This document shows, piece after piece, positions 17,800 through 26,682 of a stretch of DNA of 64,000 nt. Source of the stretch: Chitinophaga polysaccharea (GTDB taxonomy: Bacteria; Bacteroidota; Bacteroidia; Chitinophagales; Chitinophagaceae); NCBI RefSeq assembly GCF_902150045.1, contig NZ_CABFVU010000001.1, positions 930,001-994,000 of the forward strand. The letters are read 5' to 3'. A program made the translations under genes and the position numbers. The first letter of the stretch is position 1, and each line of letters starts with the position of its first letter. The notes beneath the pieces were generated by a model, which had not been told where the DNA came from, searched no databases, and saw nothing but the letters and a program-made list of their open reading frames with translations.

Positions 17800-19704
17800 T
17801 TACTGCGCGCTTTTTTCTTCGCCGCCTTCAGATTGTTTCAGTTTTTCTCTCAGTTCAGCTAAAGCGCCGAGATCACCTAAAGTAGCTTTTTCAACTTTAC
17901 CCTGGATGTTTTTCACAGCCTTACGGGTTTTGTCAGCTTCTTCTTTCTTCTCTCTAACAACAGCTTGTTTTTCTTCAGCCTGAGCTTTTTCCCAAACGCG
18001 GGTGTGAGAAACCAGGATACGTTTTTCGCTGCGATCGAATTCGATGATCATGAATTCTTTCACATCTTCTACGTTGATTGGTTTTTCATCTTCAGTTCTC
18101 AGGTGACGTGCAGGAGCGTATGCTTCCAGACCGTATTGGAGCTGAACGGTAGCACCTTTATCATCTTTCTTCACAACAGTACCTTCGTGGATAGAGTTGA
18201 TCGGGAAGATAGTTTCAAAAGTGTTCCATGGATCTTCTTCGATCTGTTTGTGACCGAGGCTCAGTTTACGGTTGTCTTTATCAATACCCAGGATCACTAC
18301 ATCTATTTCGTTACCTACTTTAGTGTATTCAGAAGGGTGGTTGAAACGTTTGATCCAGCTCAGGTCAGAGATGTGGATCATACCGCCGATACCGGTTTCC
18401 AGTTCAACGAAAACGCCATAAGGAGTGATGTTCTTCACGATACCTTTGTGACGGCTTTCAACCGGGAATTTGGTTTCGATAGTAGACCATGGATCTTCTG
18501 TCAGTTGCTTGATAGACAGGCTCATTTTGCGTTCTTCCTTGCTCAGGGTAACTACAACGGCTTCGTATTCTTCTCCTAATTTGAAGAATTCCTTAGCGTT
18601 AATAGGCGTAGAAGCCCATGAGATTTCAGATACGTGAACCAAACCTTCCACACCTGGCATGATTTCCAGGAATGCACCGTAATCTTCGATGTTCACAACT
18701 TTACCTTTCACTTTAGCACCTTCGGTGATAGTAGCTGGTAAAGTATCCCACGGATGCGGGGTCAGTTGTTTGTAGCCCAGGCTTATGCGACGTTTTTCGT
18801 CGTCGAAGTCAAGCACAACAACGTTGATTTTCTGATCCATCTGCAGTACTTCGCTCGGATGGGAGATACGGCCCCAGCTGATATCGGTGATATACAGCAA
18901 ACCGTCCAGACCACCCAGATCGATGAACGCACCGAAGTCGGTGATATTTTTGATAGTACCTTCCAGCACCTGGCCTTTTTCCAGTTTGCTGATGATATCC
19001 ACTCTCTGTTGTTCGATATCGCTTTCGATGAGCGCTTTGTGGGAAACAACGGCGTTGCGGATGGTTTCGTTTACTTTCACCACCTTGAACTCCATAGTTT
19101 TGCCTACAAACTGGTCGTAATCTGTAACTGGTTTCACATCGATCTGAGAACCCGGCAGGAATGTTTCCATACCGTATACATCTACGATCAGGCCGCCTTT
19201 GGTTTTGCTGGTAACGGTACCGGTAACCACTTCGCCTGTTTTGTAAACTTCCACGATCTTTTCCCATGCACGTTTCTGGCGGGCCTGTTTACGGCTCAGG
19301 TGCAGGTTGCCATCGCGGTCTTCTTTTTCCACTACCAGTACTTCTACTTCGTCGCCGATCTTCAGACCTGGTAAATCACGGAATTCGTTCAGGGAGATCA
19401 GGCCATCAGATTTGAAACCGATGTTGATCACCACATCTGTGTTGGTTAAACCTACAACAGTACCAGTCAGCAGGCTGTTTTCTTCAAACACCTTGAAAGT
19501 GCTGTCATAAGTCTGGTCGTACTTTTCTTTTTCTTCTTTGCTGTAAGAAGAAACGTTACGTTTGTCAACGCTCCAGTCGAAATCGTCGTGTGCAGTTTCA
19601 ACTTTTGCTACAGGTGCCTTTGGTGTCGCTGTTTCAACCGCAGCTGTTGCTTGCGGAGCCTGTTGTTCAGCGTTTTGTTCGTTAGAAATGTTGTTTTCGC
19701 TCAT
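17800..19704 (-). CDS. rpsA: 30S ribosomal protein S1
   Basis: 634 residues. An acidic, Ala/Gln-rich N-terminus (1-70) is followed by six S1 OB-fold repeats between about 75 and 580, each with the pattern G-x-V-x-x-(I/T)-x-x-(Y/F)-G-x-(F/V) such as NITDFGAFIDLGGLDGLLYI and NIEDYGAFLEIMPGVEGLVH. A charged Lys/Glu-rich tail ends the protein. S1 binds mRNA on the 30S subunit. In Bacteroidota, which largely lack Shine-Dalgarno use, it is a likely main mRNA contact. Codon use is biased as expected for a highly expressed gene. Confidence 0.97.
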   Translation of the reverse strand: MSENNISNEQNAEQQAPQATAAVETATPKAPVAKVETAHDDFDWSVDKRNVSSYSKEEKEKYDQTYDSTFKVFEENSLLTGTVVGLTNTDVVINIGFKSDGLISLNEFRDLPGLKIGDEVEVLVVEKEDRDGNLHLSRKQARQKRAWEKIVEVYKTGEVVTGTVTSKTKGGLIVDVYGMETFLPGSQIDVKPVTDYDQFVGKTMEFKVVKVNETIRNAVVSHKALIESDIEQQRVDIISKLEKGQVLEGTIKNITDFGAFIDLGGLDGLLYITDISWGRISHPSEVLQMDQKINVVVLDFDDEKRRISLGYKQLTPHPWDTLPATITEGAKVKGKVVNIEDYGAFLEIMPGVEGLVHVSEISWASTPINAKEFFKLGEEYEAVVVTLSKEERKMSLSIKQLTEDPWSTIETKFPVESRHKGIVKNITPYGVFVELETGIGGMIHISDLSWIKRFNHPSEYTKVGNEIDVVILGIDKDNRKLSLGHKQIEEDPWNTFETIFPINSIHEGTVVKKDDKGATVQLQYGLEAYAPARHLRTEDEKPINVEDVKEFMIIEFDRSEKRILVSHTRVWEKAQAEEKQAVVREKKEEADKTRKAVKNIQGKVEKATLGDLGALAELREKLKQSEGGEEKSAQ

Positions 19705-20059
19705 AAAAAATTTAAAATTTTACCCGGAATACCCGGATACCCTGTTTTATGGGACGGCAAAAATACGAAAAAATACCCGTTTATACGTATTTTTATTGAA
19801 GAAAATCAACGTTCGCTGCGGTATGGAACGGTATTTTCAGATATTTTTAAAATGTATTATTAATATTTTTATTACGATAAAAAATTAAACTGCATAAACG
19901 GGCATTTTTTTTGACGCGGGAAGAACCGGCAGCCGGATTAATTGTTGTTAACAGGAGATGGGAAGGTGATATTCATTTGCAGTGAACGCGCTTATTTTTC
20001 CTTCATTCAAAATGTTAATTACAATTATTAAATCCCGGATTTTATTTTAATTTGTATAT
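19705..20059. other. Divergent promoter region, rpsA / rhomboid
   Basis: 355 bp of AT-rich sequence. A CAAAAATA at 19758-19765 reads TATTTTTG on the minus strand and is a candidate rpsA -7 element 53 bp upstream of the start, without a clear -33 box. I see no ORF, RNA gene or strong inverted repeat in the rest. Confidence 0.5.
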
Positions 20060-20938
20060 ATGAACGGGACCTCATTTCAATCGGATATTCGCTACTGGCT
20101 AAGGCAAGGAAACACAGTCAATCATCTGCTTTTCTGGAATATCGTCGTTTTCCTGGGATTAAATATTCTGCGACTTATTGCGTTCATCACCAAACAGCCC
20201 GCTCCTTTTGACTGGACCTACGAGCAACTGGCCATGAACGTGCCGCTGGGCGCATTTATACTAAAGCCCTGGGGATTGGTTACTTACATGTTTACCCACG
20301 TAGCGATCTTCCATGCTCTTTTTAATATGATCAACCTATACTGGTTTGGTAACCTGTTCAGGGATTTCCTTGGCAACAAGCGGGTGCTGCCCCTTTACCT
20401 GCTGGGCGGTATAGCCGGCGGGTTATTGTACCTGCTGAGCGCCAGTCTTTTCCCCGGGTATGTAGGTAGTTCCATGGTAGGCGCTTCCGCCGCCATCATG
20501 TGTATCCTGGTGGCTTCCGCTACCCTGATGCCCAATTTCGAGATCGGCCTCATGTTCCTGGGCAGCGTAAAACTGAAATGGCTGGCCTTGGGCCTGGTGC
20601 TGCTTGGACTGATCTCCATTCCCGATGGGAATATCGGCGGGTTGATCTCCCATATGGGAGGCTCCCTGCTCGGCTTCCTTTATATACGTATCCTGCAGGC
20701 GGGCACCGACCTGTGTCAGCCCCTGATATGGCTGTTTGATTTCAACAACCGCCGCCAGCAACGGCCTGTTACCCGTAAATTCAAACCCAAAAAATCACCG
20801 CTGAAAGTGGTGAAAAAAACGGAAGATAAAGACCCTTCCAGGCTGGATCAACTGCTGGATAAAATCAATGAGAGAGGTTACAACAGTCTCAGTGCAGAAG
20901 AAAAAGCATGGCTGGACAAAGTGAGCAAAGAAAACTGA
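20060..20938 (+). CDS. Rhomboid-family intramembrane serine protease
   Basis: 292 residues with six transmembrane helices in about 20-215. The catalytic dyad is Ser143 in MVGASAAI and His198 in LISHMGGSLLG; the oxyanion-side HALFNMINLYWFG (about 85-97) is also typical. It should cleave transmembrane helices of membrane-protein substrates in the inner membrane; the substrate is unknown. The C-terminal tail (about 230-292) is soluble and basic, with RLDQLLDKINERGYNSLSAEEKAWLD, a short helical motif often found at the end of Bacteroidota rhomboids. ispH starts 34 bp downstream but has its own -7 element. Confidence 0.93.
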   Translation: MNGTSFQSDIRYWLRQGNTVNHLLFWNIVVFLGLNILRLIAFITKQPAPFDWTYEQLAMNVPLGAFILKPWGLVTYMFTHVAIFHALFNMINLYWFGNLFRDFLGNKRVLPLYLLGGIAGGLLYLLSASLFPGYVGSSMVGASAAIMCILVASATLMPNFEIGLMFLGSVKLKWLALGLVLLGLISIPDGNIGGLISHMGGSLLGFLYIRILQAGTDLCQPLIWLFDFNNRRQQRPVTRKFKPKKSPLKVVKKTEDKDPSRLDQLLDKINERGYNSLSAEEKAWLDKVSKEN

Positions 20939-20939
20939 T

Positions 20940-20947
20940 TAACTTTG
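20940..20947 (+). promoter_or_regulatory. Candidate ispH -7 element
   Basis: TAACTTTG matches TAnnTTTG 25 bp before the ispH ATG at 20973, immediately after the rhomboid stop. No TTTG is present at -33. ispH may therefore be both co-transcribed with the rhomboid gene and independently started. Confidence 0.45.
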
Positions 20948-20972
20948 TTCTTTAATTCCGTTATTCTAACAC

Positions 20973-22196
20973 ATGAAAACATTCAACGTCCCGGTTATAT
21001 ATCGCAGCCCGCTGATCAGCGCCATTAAAAACCAGCGCAAACAGCAGGACCGCATGAAAAAGGACTTCAGCCCCACTGAGCTTGATTTTGGGCCCATCCG
21101 GATTTTACTGGCCAGGCATTTCGGGTTCTGTTACGGCGTGGAAAACGCCATCGAAATTGCCTTTAAAACAGTGGAGGAAAACCCCGGCAAGCGGATCTTC
21201 CTACTTAGTGAAATGATCCATAACCCGCATGTGAACAACGACCTGCTGGATCGCGGCGTTCAGTTTATTATGGATACGGCAGGCAAACAGCTGGTTCCCT
21301 GGGAAAGCCTGCAACCAGATGATATTGTGATCATCCCTGCCTTTGGCACTACCCTTGAAACCGAACAGCAACTGTCTTCTCTGGGTATTGAACCGCTTAA
21401 ATACAACACTACCTGCCCTTTTGTGGAAAGGGTATGGAATAAAGCCGACCAGATCGGCAAAAAGAACTATACCGTAATAGTACACGGCAAACCCAAACAC
21501 GAGGAAACCAGGGCTACCTTTTCACATAGCGCCTCCGGTACCCCTACCGTGGTGGTAAAAGATATTAAAGAAGCGGAACTGCTGGCAGAATTCATTACCG
21601 GCCAACGCGCTCCCGCAGAGTTCAATACCCTTTTCAAAGGCCAGTACTCACCGGGCTTTAACCCGGTTACCGACCTTCAACGGGTAGGCGTAGTAAATCA
21701 GACTACTATGCTGGCTACCGAAACACAGGCTATTGCCGACTATATCCGGCAGGTGATGATCACGCATTTCCAGCTTACGGAAGCCACAGCAGGAGAACGG
21801 TTTGCAGATACCCGCGATACGCTCTGCTATGCTACAAACGACAACCAGACTGCCGTTACCGGTATGTTACAGGAACCGGCCGACCTGGCGATCGTGGTAG
21901 GGGGATACAACAGTTCCAACACATCGCATCTCGTGGAACTGTGCGAAGAAAGGCTGCCTACTTATTTTATTTCATCTCCCGAAAAAATACTATCCGCAAA
22001 CGCTATCAACCACTGGGACTTTCATCATAAAGAAGAGATCAGCCATGATAGTTTTTTACCGGAAAAAGAAAAGGTGACCATCCTGCTCACCAGTGGCGCA
22101 TCCTGCCCGGATGCCCTTGTGGAAGGAGTAATACGCCGGCTGCTTTCCTTTTACCAACTGGAGCATAAAGCAGATGAAATGGCTATAATTGATTAA
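20973..22196 (+). CDS. ispH: 4-hydroxy-3-methylbut-2-enyl diphosphate reductase
   Basis: 407 residues, the long type of IspH with an N-terminal extension of about 40 residues compared with the E. coli form (about 316). The three Fe-S ligands are present: Cys53 in HFGFCYGVENA, Cys148 in YNTTCPFVERVW, and Cys285 in DTLCYATNDNQ. The catalytic Glu lies in KPKHEET. It performs the last step of the MEP pathway, making isopentenyl and dimethylallyl diphosphate. A second start, MKKDFSPTELDFG at codon 28, is possible and still keeps the core. A strong terminator follows. Confidence 0.96.
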   Translation: MKTFNVPVIYRSPLISAIKNQRKQQDRMKKDFSPTELDFGPIRILLARHFGFCYGVENAIEIAFKTVEENPGKRIFLLSEMIHNPHVNNDLLDRGVQFIMDTAGKQLVPWESLQPDDIVIIPAFGTTLETEQQLSSLGIEPLKYNTTCPFVERVWNKADQIGKKNYTVIVHGKPKHEETRATFSHSASGTPTVVVKDIKEAELLAEFITGQRAPAEFNTLFKGQYSPGFNPVTDLQRVGVVNQTTMLATETQAIADYIRQVMITHFQLTEATAGERFADTRDTLCYATNDNQTAVTGMLQEPADLAIVVGGYNSSNTSHLVELCEERLPTYFISSPEKILSANAINHWDFHHKEEISHDSFLPEKEKVTILLTSGASCPDALVEGVIRRLLSFYQLEHKADEMAIID

Positions 22197-22238
22197 AATC
22201 AGCCATCTGTATAACACTGGCTTAAAAATCATCATAAC

Positions 22239-22266
22239 AAAAAAGACACCTGATGGTGTCTTTTTT
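22239..22266. terminator. Bidirectional terminator after ispH
   Basis: AAAAAAGACACC (22239-22250) pairs perfectly with GGTGTCTTTTTT (22255-22266) around the tetraloop TGAT, and the T-run continues to 22270 on the plus strand. It ends the ispH transcript. The A-run allows weaker use on the minus strand for the regulator gene ending at 22464. Confidence 0.9.
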
Positions 22267-22463
22267 CTTTGGGGCTAATCACGCTAGTAATGCAGAGTAT
22301 AAAATCTTTATATTGTGGTTATATTGAAATCGTAATTCAAAAATAGCTTATCTGCAATATGCCCGCAATAGCCATTTATTATATGGTAGGTTATTAGTCA
22401 TAACTGGCATAAAAACGAATAAAATCGGAATGCCGCTTTTAAGAATCCGCTGAGAATCACTAC

Positions 22464-23228
22464 TTAAAACTGCATGGCCTTTTTCAGGAAGTCTGCTTTG
22501 CGTCTTCTGGACACTTCTACCTGCGTACCATCACTCATGAGCGCAAACCCTCCCTCGCCCTGGATATAAGACTGCATCTGCTGCATATTTATCAGGTGGG
22601 AATTGTGTACCCGGAAGAAATCCACATCAGACAACAACTCTTCAAACTCTTTCAGCGGGCGGGATACCATCAGGTTTTTCTTATCGGTAAAAAAGATACG
22701 GGTATAGTTACCGGTAGATTCGCAACGCACAATGTTCTGCACGGGCATAAACACCAGGCCGTTAATAGTGGGCAGGGCAATTTTCTTATGGGTTTGCTGC
22801 ATGATTTTCATGTTCTGCAGAAACACCTCCATGGGTGATATGCCCTGGTCTTTATGCCTGTTTAATTTCTTCTCCCTGCATTTTTCCAACGCATCCTGTA
22901 ATTCCTTTACGCTGAAGGGTTTCAGCAGGTAATCCAGTGCATTGAACTTAATTGCTTTGAGGGCGTATTGTTCATACGCAGTGGTAAAAATAACGTCAAA
23001 GTATACCTTATCAAATAATTTCAGCAGCTCAAACCCGTTCTGATAAGGCATTTCCACATCCAGAAATACCAGGTCCGGCTGCAGGTCGTCTATCAGCACT
23101 TTTGCTTCCCTTACGCTTTTGGCTGTGCCGGTCACCTGAACACCGGGACATTTTTTTTCCAGCATCGTTTGTAATGCATCAATGCAGTGTTGCTCATCAT
23201 CAATGATGATAGCTTTTATTTCGCTCAT
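22464..23228 (-). CDS. LytTR-family response regulator
   Basis: 254 residues. The receiver domain (1-120) has Asp10-Asp11, phospho-acceptor Asp57 in LVFLDVEMPYQNG and Lys in LLKPFSVKEL. The C-terminal LytTR DNA-binding domain (about 150-250) has NIVRCESTGNYTRIFF and FFRVHNSHLINMQQM. It would bind direct repeats in target promoters when phosphorylated. The histidine kinase gene lies 57 bp upstream on the same strand, and the pair forms a two-component system of the LytS/LytR type. Targets are not evident in this window. Confidence 0.95.
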   Translation of the reverse strand: MSEIKAIIIDDEQHCIDALQTMLEKKCPGVQVTGTAKSVREAKVLIDDLQPDLVFLDVEMPYQNGFELLKLFDKVYFDVIFTTAYEQYALKAIKFNALDYLLKPFSVKELQDALEKCREKKLNRHKDQGISPMEVFLQNMKIMQQTHKKIALPTINGLVFMPVQNIVRCESTGNYTRIFFTDKKNLMVSRPLKEFEELLSDVDFFRVHNSHLINMQQMQSYIQGEGGFALMSDGTQVEVSRRRKADFLKKAMQF

Positions 23229-23285
23229 ACAAGTAGCTTTTGTAGCTGTTAGCTATCAGCTGTTTTAGGTTTATCAGTGGGTAAA

Positions 23286-25262
23286 TTAAAATATAAATTC
23301 CGCAGGTAAAATGATGGTCACCTTTGTACCAGTGGCCTTTCCAGACTCATCTTCAAGATCTGTGACAGTTACCTTTGCTTCTTTGTTATTGATTTTCCGG
23401 ATCAGGTCTATCCTGCCTTCCGTTACTTTCATGCCTACAGAATTATGCAGCCGTCCCTTCTTATCTTTTATTTCCATTGCTTTCTTCCTGCCTATTCCGT
23501 TGTCTGTGATGGTACATACCAGGCTTCTTTTTTGTAACACGATTTCAATATCCAGCAGGCCCTTTTCATCCGGGTGCTTGTGTACAAGTCCATGCCAGAT
23601 GGCGTTTTCCACATATGGTTGTAATATCATAGGGGGTATCAGCACTTCTTCGTCGTTAATTTCCGCATCTATCAGGAACCGGTATTCAAAGATGCCGTTA
23701 CAACGCAATGATTCCAGGTCAAGATACAACCTTAATGACTCCAATTCCTTATTTAGTGTAACAAAAGTATGTTGGGTGTTATCAAGGATGAGGCGCATCA
23801 GCCGGGAGAACTTGGTCAGGTAATCAGATGCCTCCTCCTGGTTATTGCTCCAGATATACCGGTGGATGGAACTGAGAGAATTAAAGATGAAATGTGGGTT
23901 CATCTGGGAGCGCAGCGAACGCAGCTCCAGTTGCAGGGTTCGTTTATTGGCCTTCAGGTTGCGGTGGCGGATATAAAAAAGGCCACCCACAATGGCCATC
24001 AGCAGGAATGCCGCCAGGGCAAAGGTGATCACCACATTACGTTTGGTACGCAGCTCTCCCACCATTTTATCATGCTCAAGATTGCGGATCTGGTTATCTT
24101 TCCGGTCTACCTCATAAATGGTTTGCATCTGGGTAAGGGCCATGGCCGACTTTTCGTCGAGGATACTGTCTTTATAGAGCAGTGATCTGTCAGTGGCTTC
24201 CAGCGATTTTTTAAACTCCCCGCTTTCTTTGAAATCAGCAGCCAATGCCTTGTAAGCATCCATCAGCATGGCTTTAAAGCCCCAGAAAGTGCTGATGTCT
24301 ATCGACTGCATAATGTTTTTCCGTGCTTCGTCGTGCTTTCCCTGTGCGCTAAGCAGCTTGCCTATACTTAAATAGCTTTCCGCCACATGTACCTTGTCAT
24401 CTACCTTATCATTTACTTCCAGCGCTTTTTTCAGGTATTCCATAGCGGCCGCATAGTCTTTTTTTTCCTTGTAGGCAGCACCGAGGGCGTTATAACATAT
24501 GGCCATACCAATTGGCCGGTCCATTTTCTGGTTGATGGCAAGGGAACGTTTATGATACTGAATAGCCATGTCCAGTTTATTCAGGCCCTGGTAAGCGAAT
24601 CCGAGGTTGCCGAGATTAATGGCTACCCCCAGCTGGTTGTTGCTTTTCTCTTCCAGTTCGAGGGCATGGGTAAAGTGCGTGATGGCATCTTCATATTTTT
24701 CCGTGGAAAGCTGGATATTTCCAATACTGTTGGTGGCCACACAAACGTTGCGGATATCATTGATCTTTTCAGCAAGGATCAGGGCTTTTACGTGGTAGTC
24801 AAATGCCTTTTGCAGTTTATCCTGCCGGCGGCAATCCACCCCTGCATTATTCAGTGAGAATACGATGAGAAAAGTATCTCTTGCCTCTTCTGCGGCTTTG
24901 AGGGCTTTTTCGTGGTAGTCCTCAGCAATAATGTACAATGATCTATTCCGTTTTGCAGTGCCCAGTTCATTGTAAGCCTGCGATACTCCTTTAGGATATT
25001 TAAGCTGGAGTGATAAAGTAAGCGCTTCCTGCCAGAAGGGGTTTTCTATTTTATGCGTTTCAAAGAAGCGGTTGTTCTGTCCACCTTTTTTCAGCAGTGC
25101 TGATACTTTGCCGGTGTCTGAAGGAAGCCGGTGTACTGAGTCGAGCTGTTTGTATATACGCAGGGAGTCCTGGGCTATCGCCGTAAAACAGGCCCCCGAC
25201 AGGAGCAAGTATAGAAAACATACACCTCTTATAGACATTGGCCGGTCTGTGTGACTACACAA
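23286..25262 (-). CDS. TPR-containing LytS-type histidine kinase
   Basis: 658 residues. A signal anchor (about 9-30) precedes a periplasmic array of TPR repeats (about 75-385, with repeated units such as LGNLGFAYQGLNKLDMAIQY), then a transmembrane helix (409-431), a short coiled coil, and the His_kinase domain with His457 in QMNPHFIFNSL. A HATPase domain follows, with the N-box PYVENAIWHGL and a DNGIGRKKA loop. TPR sensor domains may respond to a protein or peptide partner in the periplasm; the signal is unknown. M9 (MSIRGVCF) is an alternative start. The cognate LytTR regulator follows. Confidence 0.94.
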   Translation of the reverse strand: MCSHTDRPMSIRGVCFLYLLLSGACFTAIAQDSLRIYKQLDSVHRLPSDTGKVSALLKKGGQNNRFFETHKIENPFWQEALTLSLQLKYPKGVSQAYNELGTAKRNRSLYIIAEDYHEKALKAAEEARDTFLIVFSLNNAGVDCRRQDKLQKAFDYHVKALILAEKINDIRNVCVATNSIGNIQLSTEKYEDAITHFTHALELEEKSNNQLGVAINLGNLGFAYQGLNKLDMAIQYHKRSLAINQKMDRPIGMAICYNALGAAYKEKKDYAAAMEYLKKALEVNDKVDDKVHVAESYLSIGKLLSAQGKHDEARKNIMQSIDISTFWGFKAMLMDAYKALAADFKESGEFKKSLEATDRSLLYKDSILDEKSAMALTQMQTIYEVDRKDNQIRNLEHDKMVGELRTKRNVVITFALAAFLLMAIVGGLFYIRHRNLKANKRTLQLELRSLRSQMNPHFIFNSLSSIHRYIWSNNQEEASDYLTKFSRLMRLILDNTQHTFVTLNKELESLRLYLDLESLRCNGIFEYRFLIDAEINDEEVLIPPMILQPYVENAIWHGLVHKHPDEKGLLDIEIVLQKRSLVCTITDNGIGRKKAMEIKDKKGRLHNSVGMKVTEGRIDLIRKINNKEAKVTVTDLEDESGKATGTKVTIILPAEFIF

Positions 25263-25877
25263 TTTAAAAAAGAATTACGAATAACATGTAGCGATTTAAA
25301 GATATCCGGTTAAACGGGGATAACGCTATAGGCCATTATATGCACTGACAATCAAAAGGTTCAAAAAAGCGAAAGGGCGAAAGAATTCGCCCCTTCTTCC
25401 TATTAACCGAATACACCTACTGAAAATATGGAACGGCTATGGCGTGCCATGCCATCCCACATTACCTTTAAATGTCTGCCGGCAGCGGTTATACCGGAAC
25501 AGACTGTATTTTATATATAGCAATATTATAGTCGGTTAATAGCAAAGGGTCCTTTATGGATATAGCTAGGATAAGACCTTCCCCGGAAGCACGATATATA
25601 ATAACGCGTCTTACGCACTTGTTCTTAATGTCTTAAAAGGTCCAGCCACACTTCATCAACAGCACAATTGTTTTGTCCATACAAAAATTACCTAAGCAGT
25701 ATTTTTCAGGGAGGATCAGGTTCAGGTATGCGGAAAGCGTCAATAAAAAGCTGACATCATTCAGGCATGAAAATAAAATTCTACTGGAAATTCGGGAGGA
25801 TGTGGAAAAATTATTGGGTTTGTGACTAACAGCCACATAACAAATGTATAAAAGAGTTTTAATAAAAGAAAATAATT
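25263..25877. other. Intergenic region downstream of cmk
   Basis: 615 bp between the kinase start and the cmk stop. A likely cmk-side terminator lies at 25371-25396, leaving about 480 bp after the cmk stop that may be transcribed on the minus strand. A 93-codon ORF there (25914-25633) overlaps cmk and has no protein-like pattern. Short stems are visible (TGCGTAAGACGCG and GACCTT / AAGGTC), but no known RNA is recognised. Confidence 0.4.
25371..25396 (-). terminator. Intrinsic terminator far downstream of cmk
   Basis: GAA and GGGCGAA (25371-25381) pair with TTCGCCC and TTC (25386-25396) with one mismatch and an AGAA loop. On the minus strand the hairpin is followed by GCTTTTTTG. Orientation fits transcripts arriving from cmk, about 480 bp away. 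Confidence 0.6.
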
Positions 25878-26567
25878 TTATGAGGAGTGCGCCATTATAG
25901 CGTCTTCCACCCATTGCATCACCAGCTGAAGCTGGTCATCCAGGCTCAAGTGGCTGTTATCCAGGATAATAGCATCTTCTGCCTTGCGGAGCGGGCTTAT
26001 TTCCCTGTTGGCATCTATATAATCTCTCAGCTCGAGGTTTTGTTTTACTTCTTCCAGGGTGATATTCTTATTCTTTTCATAAAGTTCCTTAAACCTGCGC
26101 TGCACGCGGATAGTAATATCGGCGGTCATAAAGATCTTCAGTTCTGCATGGGGAAATACCACCGTACCAATATCACGGCCATCCATCACAATACCTTTGC
26201 GGACGCCCATTTTTTTCTGCTGTGCTACCGCCAGGTCACGTACTTCCTTCACTGCAGCCACTTCACTTACTTTTTCGGCCACTATCATTTCCCGGATCAG
26301 GTGTTCCACATTTTCGCTGTTGAGGTACATTTCACTGACACCGGTAAGCGAATTAGGTACAAAATCCAGGTGTACATCTTTCAACGCAGTGGCTACTGCT
26401 TCATGTGATAGCCAGTCGATCCTGTTCTGAATAAAATAAAGCGTAATTGCACGATACATGGCGCCACTGTCAATGTATGTATAGTCCAGCTTTTTAGCCA
26501 GTTGCTTGGCCAAAGTGCTTTTGCCACATGAAGAGTAGCCATCTATCGTGATGATTATTTTTTTCAA
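25878..26567 (-). CDS. cmk: Cytidylate kinase
   Basis: 229 residues. P-loop IDGYSSCGKSTLAKQLAKKL at 8-27, YIDSGAMYRA for substrate positioning, and GIVMDGRDIGTVVFPHAELK as the (d)CMP-binding motif, followed by the LID region with RRFKEL. It phosphorylates CMP and dCMP using ATP. The start codon is TTG (26567): no in-frame ATG occurs before the P-loop. Length is typical. The upstream neighbour is the T9SS cargo gene, separated by a terminator, so cmk has its own promoter, which I could not identify with confidence. Confidence 0.95.
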   Translation of the reverse strand: MKKIIITIDGYSSCGKSTLAKQLAKKLDYTYIDSGAMYRAITLYFIQNRIDWLSHEAVATALKDVHLDFVPNSLTGVSEMYLNSENVEHLIREMIVAEKVSEVAAVKEVRDLAVAQQKKMGVRKGIVMDGRDIGTVVFPHAELKIFMTADITIRVQRRFKELYEKNKNITLEEVKQNLELRDYIDANREISPLRKAEDAIILDNSHLSLDDQLQLVMQWVEDAIMAHSS

Positions 26568-26643
26568 AACTATCTGTTTAAAATGAATCGCCTGTTGGGA
26601 AGAACCCTACAAAATTGGGGGAAATCCCCGAGAAAATCAAAAC

Positions 26644-26682
26644 AAAAGGCTGGAATTTCCGGCAGGGAAACTCCGGCCTTTT
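26644..26682 (-). terminator. Terminator after T9SS cargo gene
   Basis: AAAAGGCTGGA (26644-26654) pairs with TCCGGCCTTTT (26672-26682), 11 bp with one G-U, loop of 17. On the minus strand a T-rich tail follows (CCTTTTGTTTTGATTTTC, starting inside the stem). It overlaps the stop codon of the cargo gene. Confidence 0.75.

Noticed and set aside
25428-25442. 15-base match ATGGAACGGCTATGG shared with the stem-loop at 30322-30336
   Set aside because: A few 15-base matches are expected by chance in 64 kb on both strands, and the hairpin context is not shared.
25633-25914. 93-codon minus-strand ORF overlapping cmk
   Set aside because: It starts inside cmk in another frame, has irregular composition and no recognisable domain.
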